A stretch of DNA of 64,000 nucleotides. Source: Anthoceros angustus. Its lineage: Eukaryota > Streptophyta > Anthocerotopsida > Anthocerotales > Anthocerotaceae. The notes below the pieces were generated by a model. The model searched no databases, was not told the DNA's origin, and saw nothing but the letters and a program-made list of their open reading frames with translations. The stretch spans positions 1 to 64,000 of the forward strand of contig MU008150.1 in assembly GCA_010909165.1 (NCBI GenBank). The letters run 5' to 3'. Numbering within the stretch: the first letter of the stretch is position 1; every line of letters begins with the position of its first letter. Positions 11,705-20,546 of the stretch are shown here, piece after piece. The position numbers and the translations under genes were made by a program.

Positions 11705-13206
11705 ATGAGGAACACCACTAGCTTCATGACAGGCAGCCGGAGGCCATCTGGTGTGCACAGGCGGGCCATCTTTGAGGACCGTGCCAAGCCCGTGTGGGTG
11801 AGCCTGCCGTTTGTGGCAGTGGCTGCTGTAGCCGTCTTCCTTTTCGGCCACTTCGTGAGCTCTCGCAGAGGTGAGAGTGGAGATAGCAACAGACGTCGTT
11901 TTAGGATGGCTTCCTTCCTGTTTTATCCAGCGTACTTTGAGACGGGGGATTGCAGTCAGACGGGGAGTGTCATTGGCTTGGATTCCTAGGATACGCAAGG
12001 GTTGAGGTCACGAACAGCATGGATGCAAGTGGAAAGGCTTCATTGCCCGGAGCTGAATGAATGCTAGCTGTTACACCGCCAAATGATCAAACTTGTTTTG
12101 CAATCATAGGTCGGCAACTAGGGCGGGATACTAGGACGGGGAAGAAGACTGACAGAAGGGATCAGGGTTTGGACTCGGATACTCTCGGGTCTCGGATTGC
12201 CAATCAGCCTCTGAACCTGGCAGACCTCAGAAAGCTGCGCGCAGAGGCTGCGGAGGCGCGTTCGCGGAAAGGCACTGCTGGCAAGAGCGATGCTTCTACT
12301 GCTCAGCCTACGCCTCTTGGCATGGTCCTTGCGGTGACTCGCAAGGTCCGATTCTTGTTTCAATCTAGGTTTGCAAATTCTGCGCAGACGTTCCCAAACA
12401 GGAGGAAGGAGTGAATTCAGCATACGTTGGAGGGAGGCACTGGAGGTGAAGCAAGAATGTGTCTGAACTTTTTCCTGACTTATCCTCTCGCCCGAATCCG
12501 CATCTAGGTTGATAAGCTTGAGGAGGAGGCCGGCAACTTTCTCAAGGAAGCAGGGACCGCAACCGAAGAAAAGCTTGAAAAGCAGAAAGTACTTTTCTTC
12601 TGCCAGGTTTTGATATTCCACTGATGCTTGACATCTTTTTGCACTCATTCTTGATTAGGTTATGAGCTTATCCACTGATCAAGGAATTTTGTGAATTTCC
12701 CATTGCCTGTTAATGGATCATGCTATCAAAGTTTGTCATACAGTTTGTATCCAATCTGTGTATCTCATAATGTTTCAGCTGTGTATTTCATAATGCTTCC
12801 AATTCGTACCTTGCACAGGAACAATTCAGGCTTTTGGAGCTCCTGACGCAAGTGCAACTGGAGATTGATGCCATCAAGGTCAATTTCTGTGAAACGTTGG
12901 CTCTCTTCTGTCTTAGTTAGGATGCACATTGAACTGAGTAAGAGTAAGCTTCGGTATGGCTTTCAGGTGAATGAAACTGTACGCCAAGAGAGGAAGATAC
13001 AGACAACTCGCGTGCAATCTTTGATCTCGGTAAGTAGTAATCAATATATTTATTTTATCTATACTAATTTTTCTTGTCCCAATAACAAGATTCTAGGGTT
13101 TGAGTTTGTGTCTGGTCTTACCAATAGGCTTCCTGCCTTCTAATGTTCGATGTTCAGTTCTTACCTTCTAATATTAGATTTTCAGGCTTCTAGGGTTGGA
13201 ACCTAA
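11705..13206 (+). CDS. Putative single-pass membrane protein with coiled coil
   Basis: Not recognised as a named family. A consistent spliced model has exons 11705-11870, 12110-12324, 12508-12588, 12819-12878, 12967-13029 and perhaps 13186-13206, about 201 residues. Residues 1-30 are basic and polar. About 31-50 (WVSLPFVAVAAVAVFLFGHF) is a clear transmembrane helix. The second exon is Arg/Lys/Ala-rich (LRKLRAEAAEARSRKG). Exons 3-5 form a charged, probably coiled-coil tail (EEKLEKQK, LLELLTQVQLEIDAIK). All junctions are GT-AG, and exons 3-5 keep phase 0. Uncertain points are the exon 2 donor (12324, 12333 or 12345 all keep frame) and the tiny last exon. The topology suggests a tail exposed to one face of an endomembrane, which is inference. 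A degraded duplicate lies at 9660-10140. Confidence 0.5.
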
Positions 13207-13560
13207 AGCTTTCAATGTTCTAATAATAGATTTTCAGACTTTCTAGGATTCGAACCTATATTATGTCTGGATCATTAAGGCTGGTATTTACTTGTGGCTT
13301 GGCAGGCTCTGGAACGCTGCATCCCAGATGTATGTGATTCCACAAAAGCTCTCAATGGTAGCGGTGGTGAAGTCTTAATGACCGCGTCTTGAAGACATAC
13401 TATATTCCATTCGTGTGTTACAGCAATCTTGTACATCGGTCATCAGTCCAGCTCTTCTTGCAATAAAAGGTATCTAACAATGCAGAATACCCTGAATAGA
13501 ATGGGAGGTTTGATTGCACATCCTGAATTGAATGGAAGATTTGACGGCACTCCTTGAGAG
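13070..13560 (+). repeat. Duplicated segment, copy 2 (partner 6310-6680)
   Basis: Co-linear with 6310-6680: CTTGTCCCAATAACA, TCTGGATCATTAAGG, GGAACGCTGCATCCCA, TCTTAATGACCGCG and GAATGGGAGGTTTGATTGCA. It is part of the block duplicated together with the poly(A) polymerase gene. Confidence 0.75.
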
Positions 13561-13800
13561 AAATATGGCATGCCTTGAACCAAAAGATAGCACACCCTGA
13601 ACTGAAAGATGGCACGCCCTGAATCGAAAGATGGCATGCCCTGAATCGAAAGATGGCACGCCCTGAATCGAAAGGTGGCACGCCCTGAACCGAAAGGTGG
13701 CACGCCCTGAACCGAAAGGTGGCACGCCCTGAACCGAAAGGTGGCACGCCCTGAACCGAAAGATGGGACGCCCTAAACCGAAAGATGGGACGCCTTGAAC
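13545..13800 (+). repeat. 22-bp tandem repeat, ~11 copies
   Basis: Near-perfect units of CGCCCTGAACCGAAAGGTGGCA repeat every 22 bp, with the variants AGATGG and GAATCG towards the left end. The cleanest units are at 13681-13745. The seed occurs only once in the partner block (about 6650-6700), so the array expanded after the duplication. The minus-strand open frames across it are artefacts of the repeat. Confidence 0.9.
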
Positions 13801-14240
13801 TGAACAGAAGACTCGACGACCCTACTTATATAGAATGAAAATTTAATGAATCTTAATAAATAGAACGAAAATTCGATGACCCCTAATAAATAAAATTAAA
13901 ACTCGATGAACCCTATGTGTATACGGAACGCAAGATTCAACAACCTTGTTTGTATAGAACAAAGATTTGATGAACTCTATTTGTATGGCACAGAACCCTA
14001 TATGTATAGAATGGCAGATTCGACAAACCCTACTTGAACTAAGCGGAAGATTTGATGGACTCTATCTATATGGAACGGAAGATTCGACGAGATTCGACAA
14101 ACTCTACTTGAACTAAGCGGAAGATTTGATGGACCCTATTTGTATGGAACGGAAGATTCGACGAACCCCTATCTGTAATCTGTATAGAACCTCCTATCTG
14201 TATAGAAAGGAAGATTTGATGGACCTATCTATATAGGATG
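13800..14240 (+). repeat. Degenerate tandem repeats, GAAGATTCGACGA type
   Basis: Irregular copies of a 30-60 bp unit containing GGAAGATT(C/T)GA(C/T)GA followed by CCCTATTTGTAT(A/G)GAAC. They look like an older, degenerate relative of the 22-bp array immediately upstream. No coding potential. Confidence 0.65.
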
Positions 14241-14789
14241 CCCGAACGTGATGGTGCGAATGCATTTGTCTCTCCTTCATGATTAAAACTTGTTGCGAGT
14301 TAAAATTAGAATTGACTATTAAAATTGATTCCTAAAATTAGAACCGACTTCCTAAAATATGGTAAAATAGAAGTGAGTACAAAAGAAGCGAATACTGTCA
14401 TGATCGGATTTACTACCTTCCATCGCTTAGTCTTGAGCCTGAGATTGATTGTCCAAGTGAGCCTCAAAGAATAGCTATCCATTTTTTCTCAAGGTAGCAT
14501 CTTGCACATTTATAGAGATGTAGGTTAAGAAGGCACCCAACCACCTATATTAAATGGGATTTATTATTTTTAATTGATATGTATATCAGAATTACTTTGA
14601 TAAATAGGCTACTTAATTAATTAAATAGTTTATATAGATTATTTTTATTTTTCAATTACAAAAATGCATATCCAAAATACCTTGATACTTGTTCAGACTA
14701 GGGCTGTGAGTATGGATAAAGGACTTGCCCGCGTTCATGTTGCTTCCGACCACAGTCACCGTTATGACAAGTACGTATTAAAATAGGTT

Positions 14790-15425
14790 GGAGAATGGAC
14801 TAGAAGTGAGTACCTAAAAAAATAGGTTGGAGAATCGACTGCAAAATTAAAAGAAATGATTACCTAATAAAGTAGGTTAAAATGGATAAAAGACTTGCCC
14901 GCGTTCCTGACTTCCTGTTGCTTCCGAGTCGGAAGTTCCGACCACAGTCACCGTTATGACAAGTACGTATAAAAATAGGTTGGAGAATGGACTAGAAGTG
15001 AGTACCTAAAAAACAAAATTTAGAGAATCGACTGCAAAATTAAAAGAAATGATTACCTAATAAAGTAGGTTAAAGAATTGATGGAAAAATTAGAAGAAAT
15101 GATGACCTAATAAAGTAGGTTAGAGAATGGACTACAAAATTAGAAGAAACAATTACCTAATAAGAAATGAGTACTTAATTAAGTAGCTTAGAGAATGGAT
15201 TGCAAACTTAGAAGAAATGATTACCTTATAAATTAGGTAAGAGAATGGACTGCAAAATTAGAAGAAACTATTATCTAATAAGAAATGAGTACCTAATTAA
15301 GTAGGTTAGAGAATGGACTGCAAAATTAGAAGAAACTATTACCTAATAAGAAATGAGTACCTAATTAAGTAGGTTAGAGAATGGACTGCAAAATTAGAAG
15401 AAATAACTACCTAATAAAGTAGGTC
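14790..15425 (+). repeat. 68-bp tandem repeat array upstream of the second polymerase copy
   Basis: Copies of AAGTAGGTTAGAGAATGGAC, then TGCAAAATTAGAAGAAA and ACCTAATAA. GAGAATGG recurs at 15123, 15191, 15241, 15309 and 15377, with a 68-bp period between the best copies. Larger duplicates (about 14700-14830 and 14880-15010) repeat GACTTGCCCGCGTTC and GACCACAGTCACCGTTATGA. AT-rich, no gene. Confidence 0.85.
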
Positions 15426-15673
15426 AAAAAGTCTGTATAAAATGCAAACCAAAGCCTTACATATAATCTATGCAAACCAAAGCTTAAGAACTTCCATTTT
15501 ATTTCATAAAGGACTTGATCTTTATTTTCAAAAGTTTTTATTTCGCTCCTTTATGAAGGGAGTAACTTTTTTTCATAAAATTTTTTATTTTACTTCATAA
15601 AGGGTCTAGGTGCGGAACCTCTATTTGACAGCGAGACCAAATTAATACTTATCAAAATACAATATAATTGTAA

Positions 15674-17173
15674 ATGGGGGTCATTGCGCCTATTTCCATT
15701 GCGGGCCCCTCAGAGGAGGACATAAAACAAACAAAGGAACTGGAAAGGTATTTGGTCTCCGCGGGAGTATATGAGAGTGTAGAGGAAGCTATTAGGAGGG
15801 AGGAGGTATTGGGACAACTAGATTTTATAGTGAAGCTTTGGGTGAAGGATATCGCTAGACATAATGGCTTTAATGAGGAGGTGATAGGATATGCCAATGC
15901 AACAATGTTGAGCTTTGGTTCGTATCGTCTTGGAGTGCATGGACCTAGAGATGATATTGACATCCTATGTGTGGGCCCCTCTTTTGTTACACACAACGAT
16001 TTTTTTAGTCACTTGGTTCACATGTTAAGTAAGCTGGACGAAGTGACCGATCTCAACCCCATCCCGAACGCATTTGTACCTATTATAAGCTTAAAGTTCA
16101 ACAACGTTTCTATTGACCTTCTATATGCCAGGCTTCAGAAATGTATCGTGCCTGAAGACTTGGATGTATGTAAAGAATCTATATTGAGAGACATGGACGA
16201 GGTGAGCAGAAGAAGTCTCAATGGATGTCGAGTGACAGATTCAATCTTCAAATATATTTCAAATATCCAAAACTACCGCACAACTCTCCGCTGCATAAAG
16301 TTGTGGGCGAGGAGGCGTGGAGTGTATTCTAATAAGATAGGGTTTTTGGGAGGGGTGAATTGCGCGCTGCTAGTGGCCCATATATGCCAGCTTTATCCCA
16401 ATGCTTTGCCCAATAAACTAATTGCTCGATTTTTCTTTTGCCTCTCTCAATGGAAATGGCCAAGTCCTATTATGCTCTGCCCTAATGAGCAGAGCGCACT
16501 AGGTCTTCATGTATGGGATGCACGGAAGAACCATATGGATAGAGCTGACGTGATGCCCATCATCACTCCGTCTTACCCTTACATGAATTCTAGCCGTTCT
16601 GTTTCAACAAGTACTTTACGTATTATGACTAAAGAATTCAAACGCGGCAATGAAATTTGTGGGGGCCTTGACATGACCATACCCCCGGACTGGGAGAAAT
16701 TGTTTGAGCCTTTCGCGTTCTTTCAAGCTTACAAACAATACCTACAAATTGACATATCAACAAAGGACGCAAACGATTTGAAACCATGGAAAGGATGGGT
16801 CGAGTCTCGATTGAGACAGCTTATTCTGAACCTTGAGAGGTCTTCATGTGGAGAACTTCAATGTCATCCGTATGCCCATACACTCGTGGATGAATCAAAG
16901 AAAGGGAAGCACTCATCATTTTTTATAGGTCTCTGGTTGAGAGAGGGTATTTTGAAGAAAGGAAATTGCTTCAATATATCAACAATTATTGATGAATTCA
17001 AGCAAATAGTTACCAATAAGTACTTGATGTGGAAGGACGGCATGCATATTGCCGTGTCTCATGTTAAGACCAAACATCTTCCTAGCTATGTATTTCCGGA
17101 GGGAGTTCGATTGCCTAGTTCTCATGTTAAGACCAAACATCTTCCTAGCTATGTATTTCCGGAGGGAGTTTGA
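15674..17173 (+). CDS. Poly(A) polymerase, copy B, C-terminally truncated
   Basis: A 499-residue intronless polynucleotide adenylyltransferase of the plant nuclear type. The nucleotidyltransferase domain is at about 45-155, with the FGS motif (81-83), catalytic Asp94 and Asp96 in DDIDIL and Asp148 in VSIDLL. The central domain follows (RTTLRCIKLWARRRGVYSNK, GGVNCALLVAHICQLYPNAL), then the C-terminal RNA-binding domain (FFQAYKQYLQIDIS, WKGWVESRLRQL, KHSSFFIGL). The start at 15674 matches copy A. A 63-bp tandem duplication repeats SHVKTKHLPSYVFPEGV, and the second unit has CGA changed to TGA, so the protein stops there and loses the basic tail still seen in copy A. All catalytic residues are intact, so activity is possible. 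Family members usually have many introns; their absence suggests a retrocopy that was then tandemly duplicated. Confidence 0.88.
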   Translation: MGVIAPISIAGPSEEDIKQTKELERYLVSAGVYESVEEAIRREEVLGQLDFIVKLWVKDIARHNGFNEEVIGYANATMLSFGSYRLGVHGPRDDIDILCVGPSFVTHNDFFSHLVHMLSKLDEVTDLNPIPNAFVPIISLKFNNVSIDLLYARLQKCIVPEDLDVCKESILRDMDEVSRRSLNGCRVTDSIFKYISNIQNYRTTLRCIKLWARRRGVYSNKIGFLGGVNCALLVAHICQLYPNALPNKLIARFFFCLSQWKWPSPIMLCPNEQSALGLHVWDARKNHMDRADVMPIITPSYPYMNSSRSVSTSTLRIMTKEFKRGNEICGGLDMTIPPDWEKLFEPFAFFQAYKQYLQIDISTKDANDLKPWKGWVESRLRQLILNLERSSCGELQCHPYAHTLVDESKKGKHSSFFIGLWLREGILKKGNCFNISTIIDEFKQIVTNKYLMWKDGMHIAVSHVKTKHLPSYVFPEGVRLPSSHVKTKHLPSYVFPEGV

Positions 17174-17182
17174 TTGCCTAGT
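17057..17182 (+). repeat. 63-bp tandem duplication at the 3' end of polymerase copy B
   Basis: Units 17057-17119 and 17120-17182 are almost identical. A C-to-T change turns the Arg codon (17108-17110 in unit 1) into TGA at 17171-17173 in unit 2, and this sets the stop of the open frame. Copy A has a single unit here. Confidence 0.9.
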
Positions 17183-17460
17183 TCTCCGAGGTCGTAAGAG
17201 AGTAGCAGAAGATCTTGAAAGTAAACAGGCTAAGAAGAATTGTAGTGCCGCGGTGTTCAACACGGATAGCCAGATGGATGTAAATAGCTACATTTATAAA
17301 AGAAGTTTGTTTTATTATGGTGAATATTTATATTCCATACATGACATTTGTAGGCTATTCTCACTTTTTTAAATGATATTATTCAATTAAATTTAATATG
17401 ATATAAGGTATCAAAAATAGTTTTATTTTGTGTTTGTTTTGAATTTTATAGACTAGTTTT

Positions 17461-17740
17461 GTAATGGCACATTAGGGCAGAGACCGAGCTGGTTGTGGTG
17501 CTTGGCCGCCGTCCAATTGGGGCACGGAAGTCTTTGTCGGGACCGGCTAAGTTAGTTCCAGGTAACCTACCCGCGTGTAAGCCAGGTACATATTCCGGGC
17601 CCAAAGTTCGGGATCCATGGAGTCTGAATTCAGCTTGTCCACAGGATCCTGGCATGAGCAGGGCGCAGAGCACGGACTCTCTCTCCCAGTGGTTGGCTGG
17701 ATTGACGGCCCTCCGCCCGGGGATCGGATCACCGCATCCT
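17461..17740 (+). repeat. Repeated flank, copy 3 (upstream of PLATZ)
   Basis: The left half matches 9290-9485 (GTTGTGGTGCTTGG, GGGCACGGAAGTCTTTG). The right half matches 11285-11490 (GCAGAGCACGGACTCTCTC, GGTTGGCTGGATTGACGGCC). It joins the 3' flank of polymerase copy B to the promoter side of PLATZ. Confidence 0.8.
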
Positions 17741-18042
17741 GTTTCGGGTTTGAAAAGAGCGAGAGCGGGAGCCGGAGTGGCGTAGCATTCGCCGGGGCGG
17801 AGGGGGTTTCGCCACCCGCGACTCGCGCTGATCTCTGAACGCTCTGCTCTGCTCTGCTGCGCCCAGCTCCCTGGGCCTCTCTCTGCCTCGCTGCAAGCTC
17901 TGGCAGCCAGCCCAGATGAGAGAGGCTTCGCCCCCTCGAGCGCGATTGTCCCTAACGCGTTGCCTGCGCACCGCGGCTCACCTCTCCTCCCATTTCCGCT
18001 GCTCATCGCCGGACGGGCCCTTCCACAGCGGCAAGCAGAGAC

Positions 18043-18410
18043 ATGGTAGAAACCGATTGTGCTGCTGCGTGATCCGATTCTTCGGCTTCATTCTCTGCTT
18101 GCTTCGTGCTCGGAATTCGCCTGGTTTGCAGTCAGTATGGAAGTGGCATTCGGAATTGGTGCTGCTGCGGGGGAATTCGTGGCAATTGCTCGTTTGGTGC
18201 TCAATTGTGGTGGCTGTACATGTGCAATGGTAGAAACCGATTGTGCTGCTGCGTGATCCGATTCTTCGGCTTCATTCTCTGCTTGCTTCGTGCTCGGAAT
18301 TCGCCTGGTTTGCAGTCAGTATGGAAGTGGCATTCGGAATTGGTGCTGCTGCGGGGGAATTCGTGGCAATTGCTCGTTTGGTGCTCAATTGTGGTGGCTG
18401 TACATGTGCA
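18043..18410 (+). repeat. Perfect 184-bp tandem duplication in the PLATZ leader
   Basis: 18043-18226 and 18227-18410 are identical at every base I compared. Each unit begins with an ATG that opens a nine-codon upstream ORF (MVETDCAAA, then TGA). A second in-frame ATG in unit 1 (MEVAFGIG...) reads into unit 2. The array ends 22 bp before the PLATZ start codon, so it is probably leader or a leader intron (TGTGCAG|GTGGG could be a splice site). Perfect identity means the duplication is very recent or is a assembly artefact. Confidence 0.95.
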
Positions 18411-18432
18411 GGTGGGATATGCTATCACTGTA

Positions 18433-19643
18433 ATGCCTCAAAGGCCAGACTGGTTGGAGGCGCTGCTGACGGAGAAGTTCTTCAGTCCCTGCCTCAAGCA
18501 CGCCGCTGCTAAGAAGAATGAGAGGAATATTTTCTGTCTGGATTGTAATGACAGCATCTGCCCGCATTGCCTCTGTGCGCATCGGACGCACCGTCTCCTC
18601 CAGGTAGGGAGTTAGTCAGTCTTCTCCGTTCCGGCAAACTCGTGCTCATGGCAAATTCTGCGTTTTTTGCTTTGCCAGCTTGCTTGCCGCTGTTAGATCT
18701 GGGAAACGTGTCAATTGCTCAGAATTCAGATCCGGGATTTGGTAGCCGGTTTAGCTGACTGCCATGGCTTCCGAGCTTCTTGACTCAAATTTCGGAGTCT
18801 GCTTTCAGATCCGGAGATACGTTTATCATGATGTAATTCGACTCCAAGACATCCAGAAATTGGTTGACTGCGCGTTAGTGCAGGTATGAAGTCGGGAAGC
18901 TCGCGTCAGACCTTCTCGGATCTCCAATCTATGAACTCAGGCTCTGTTTCAGAGAGTGAGAGGGAGCTCACGATGCAAGATTTAGTGGCTGATTCCTCGG
19001 ATTCTCTCTGTGCTTGCAGACTTATATCATTAACAGCGCGCGAGTGGTGTTCCTAAACCAGAGGCCTCAGCCCCGACCTGCCAAAGGACAGGGCAATGCG
19101 TGTGAAACGTGCGATAGGAGTCTGCAAGACGCCTACCGCTACTGCTCCGTGGCCTGCAAGGTAATCGCAATGGCGGAGTCTTATGCTTGCTCCACTTCAC
19201 AGAGCGCAGCGTGAATTGAGGTCAAATCCTGAAATTAGATGAAATGTGCTCTGTGAACTGTGTTTCAGGTAGATGCCGCGATCAACCAAGGGTTGGAATT
19301 GGCGGGGTTGCTGCCTAGCTGCAACAGTCTGCCCTTTACAGACTTCTGTCCGTGCTCGCCGCCGGACGGCGATAAGACGGGCAAGGTGGAAATTGAAGAG
19401 GATTCGTCTCCCAATTCGGTGTTGGACAAGCCGCAATCGGAAACCTCGTCGGCTTCTACTGACCAGGATGACAGCGTAGGTTGCGGCACTGTGACGTCCA
19501 CCGCTACCCCAGTGCCTCCACTGAAGAAGAGAACAAGTAGTGAGCCCTTGAAAGCCGCTGCTCCTGCCTCTCCCAAGGATGTCATTTTTCTGCCCTCCGT
19601 CAACAGAAGGAAGGGCACACCTCACCGATCACCTAGTTACTAA
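18433..19643 (+). CDS. PLATZ-family zinc-dependent DNA-binding protein
   Basis: Four exons (18433-18603, 18809-18883, 19020-19160, 19269-19643), all GT-AG and phase 0, give 253 residues. The PLATZ domain fills about 1-135. The first zinc cluster is C20-x2-H23-x11-C35-x2-C38-x4-C43-x2-C46-x3-H50-x2-H53. The second is C110-x2-C113-x10-C124-x3-C128. The start MPQRPDWLEALL is typical of the family. The C-terminal 120 residues are Ser/Pro-rich and disordered, with a basic KKR patch at about 220. PLATZ proteins are plant-specific nuclear factors that bind A/T-rich DNA and have been linked to RNA polymerase III and to repression. The leader contains a duplicated upstream ORF that could reduce translation. 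Family assignment is firm; the target genes are unknown. Confidence 0.95.
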
Positions 19644-20546
19644 CCGTTCCCTGGCTTGCTGCGTCCTAAGGAAGTAGCTTGGCCTGATGCAGGGTATTAT
19701 AGGCTTGTCCTCCAAAACAAGATGGAAGCCCGTTCCTTAGTATCCCTACCTGCTGCCTCTGTGAGTACTTTTTCTGCTGCTTTGACCTCTTGTCGCAGTC
19801 CTTTCAGGTTGCATCGTCTTCCTGATGGAGCATTCCTTCTGATTCACTGCCCTTCGTAGCATCTGATGCTTGTCCTTCCTTTTTTACATTCTTGCTTCCA
19901 ACTACTGCTCCTCCTGCGTGGGCGCAAGGGTTGCATTTTTCAGCAGACAGTTACCAGAGAGGGTGAGTCTGGCAGGTCTTAACTTAACAAGTACGATCTA
20001 ATTTCAGAGTTCTTAGGGTTGCGATTCATGGATACCTATGTACAAGTAGCAAGGCTGCAGGAGATCTAATTTTATTCATTTGGTTCGTTTGTGGGAGAGA
20101 TCACATGCATTGGTATCTTGCTTTTCCGCACCATGTGGGCATAAAGATGCTTTCTCTGACGCGTCAGCCTGGAGCAATCGAGCAATTTCCGCCTGCTCAC
20201 GAGGCCCTGTGTGTAGGCTGCCTTATCCGATTCGTCCCACGCGCTTTATTTTGCATCTCCGGGGCAATTAGTAATTCCGCTTTAACGTGGCAGTGTGCAG
20301 GCGTCTGAACGAGATATCTTTGCCAGGAAAGCTGTGGTACACTTAAGAGACTGGTGTGGCCTGTGGAAAAAGACGCAATGGGTATCGGCTCCGGCCAATG
20401 GATGATTGTACTTTATGGAAACGATCACGTCTGACAGCCTTTGTCCAAGGGAACTTTCTCATCCAGCTATAACGGCCGTGCACTCAGCATGAGATTCAGG
20501 CACCTGAAATAACGTTGCTGGAAGACCTTTCTTTACAATATGTACA
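19644..20546. other. Convergent 3' region of PLATZ and the transporter
   Basis: About 900 bp between the PLATZ stop and the stop of the minus-strand transporter. It would contain both 3' UTRs. No further coding sequence, repeat or RNA gene is recognised. Confidence 0.5.

Noticed and set aside
13545-13800. CRISPR-like array
   Set aside because: The 22-bp units are adjacent with no unique spacers, and the genome is eukaryotic; this is a simple tandem repeat.
18106-18432. Extended N-terminus of PLATZ through the duplicated leader
   Set aside because: The frame is open, but the family start MPQRPDWLEALL fits at 18433, and the upstream peptide is just the translated 184-bp repeat.
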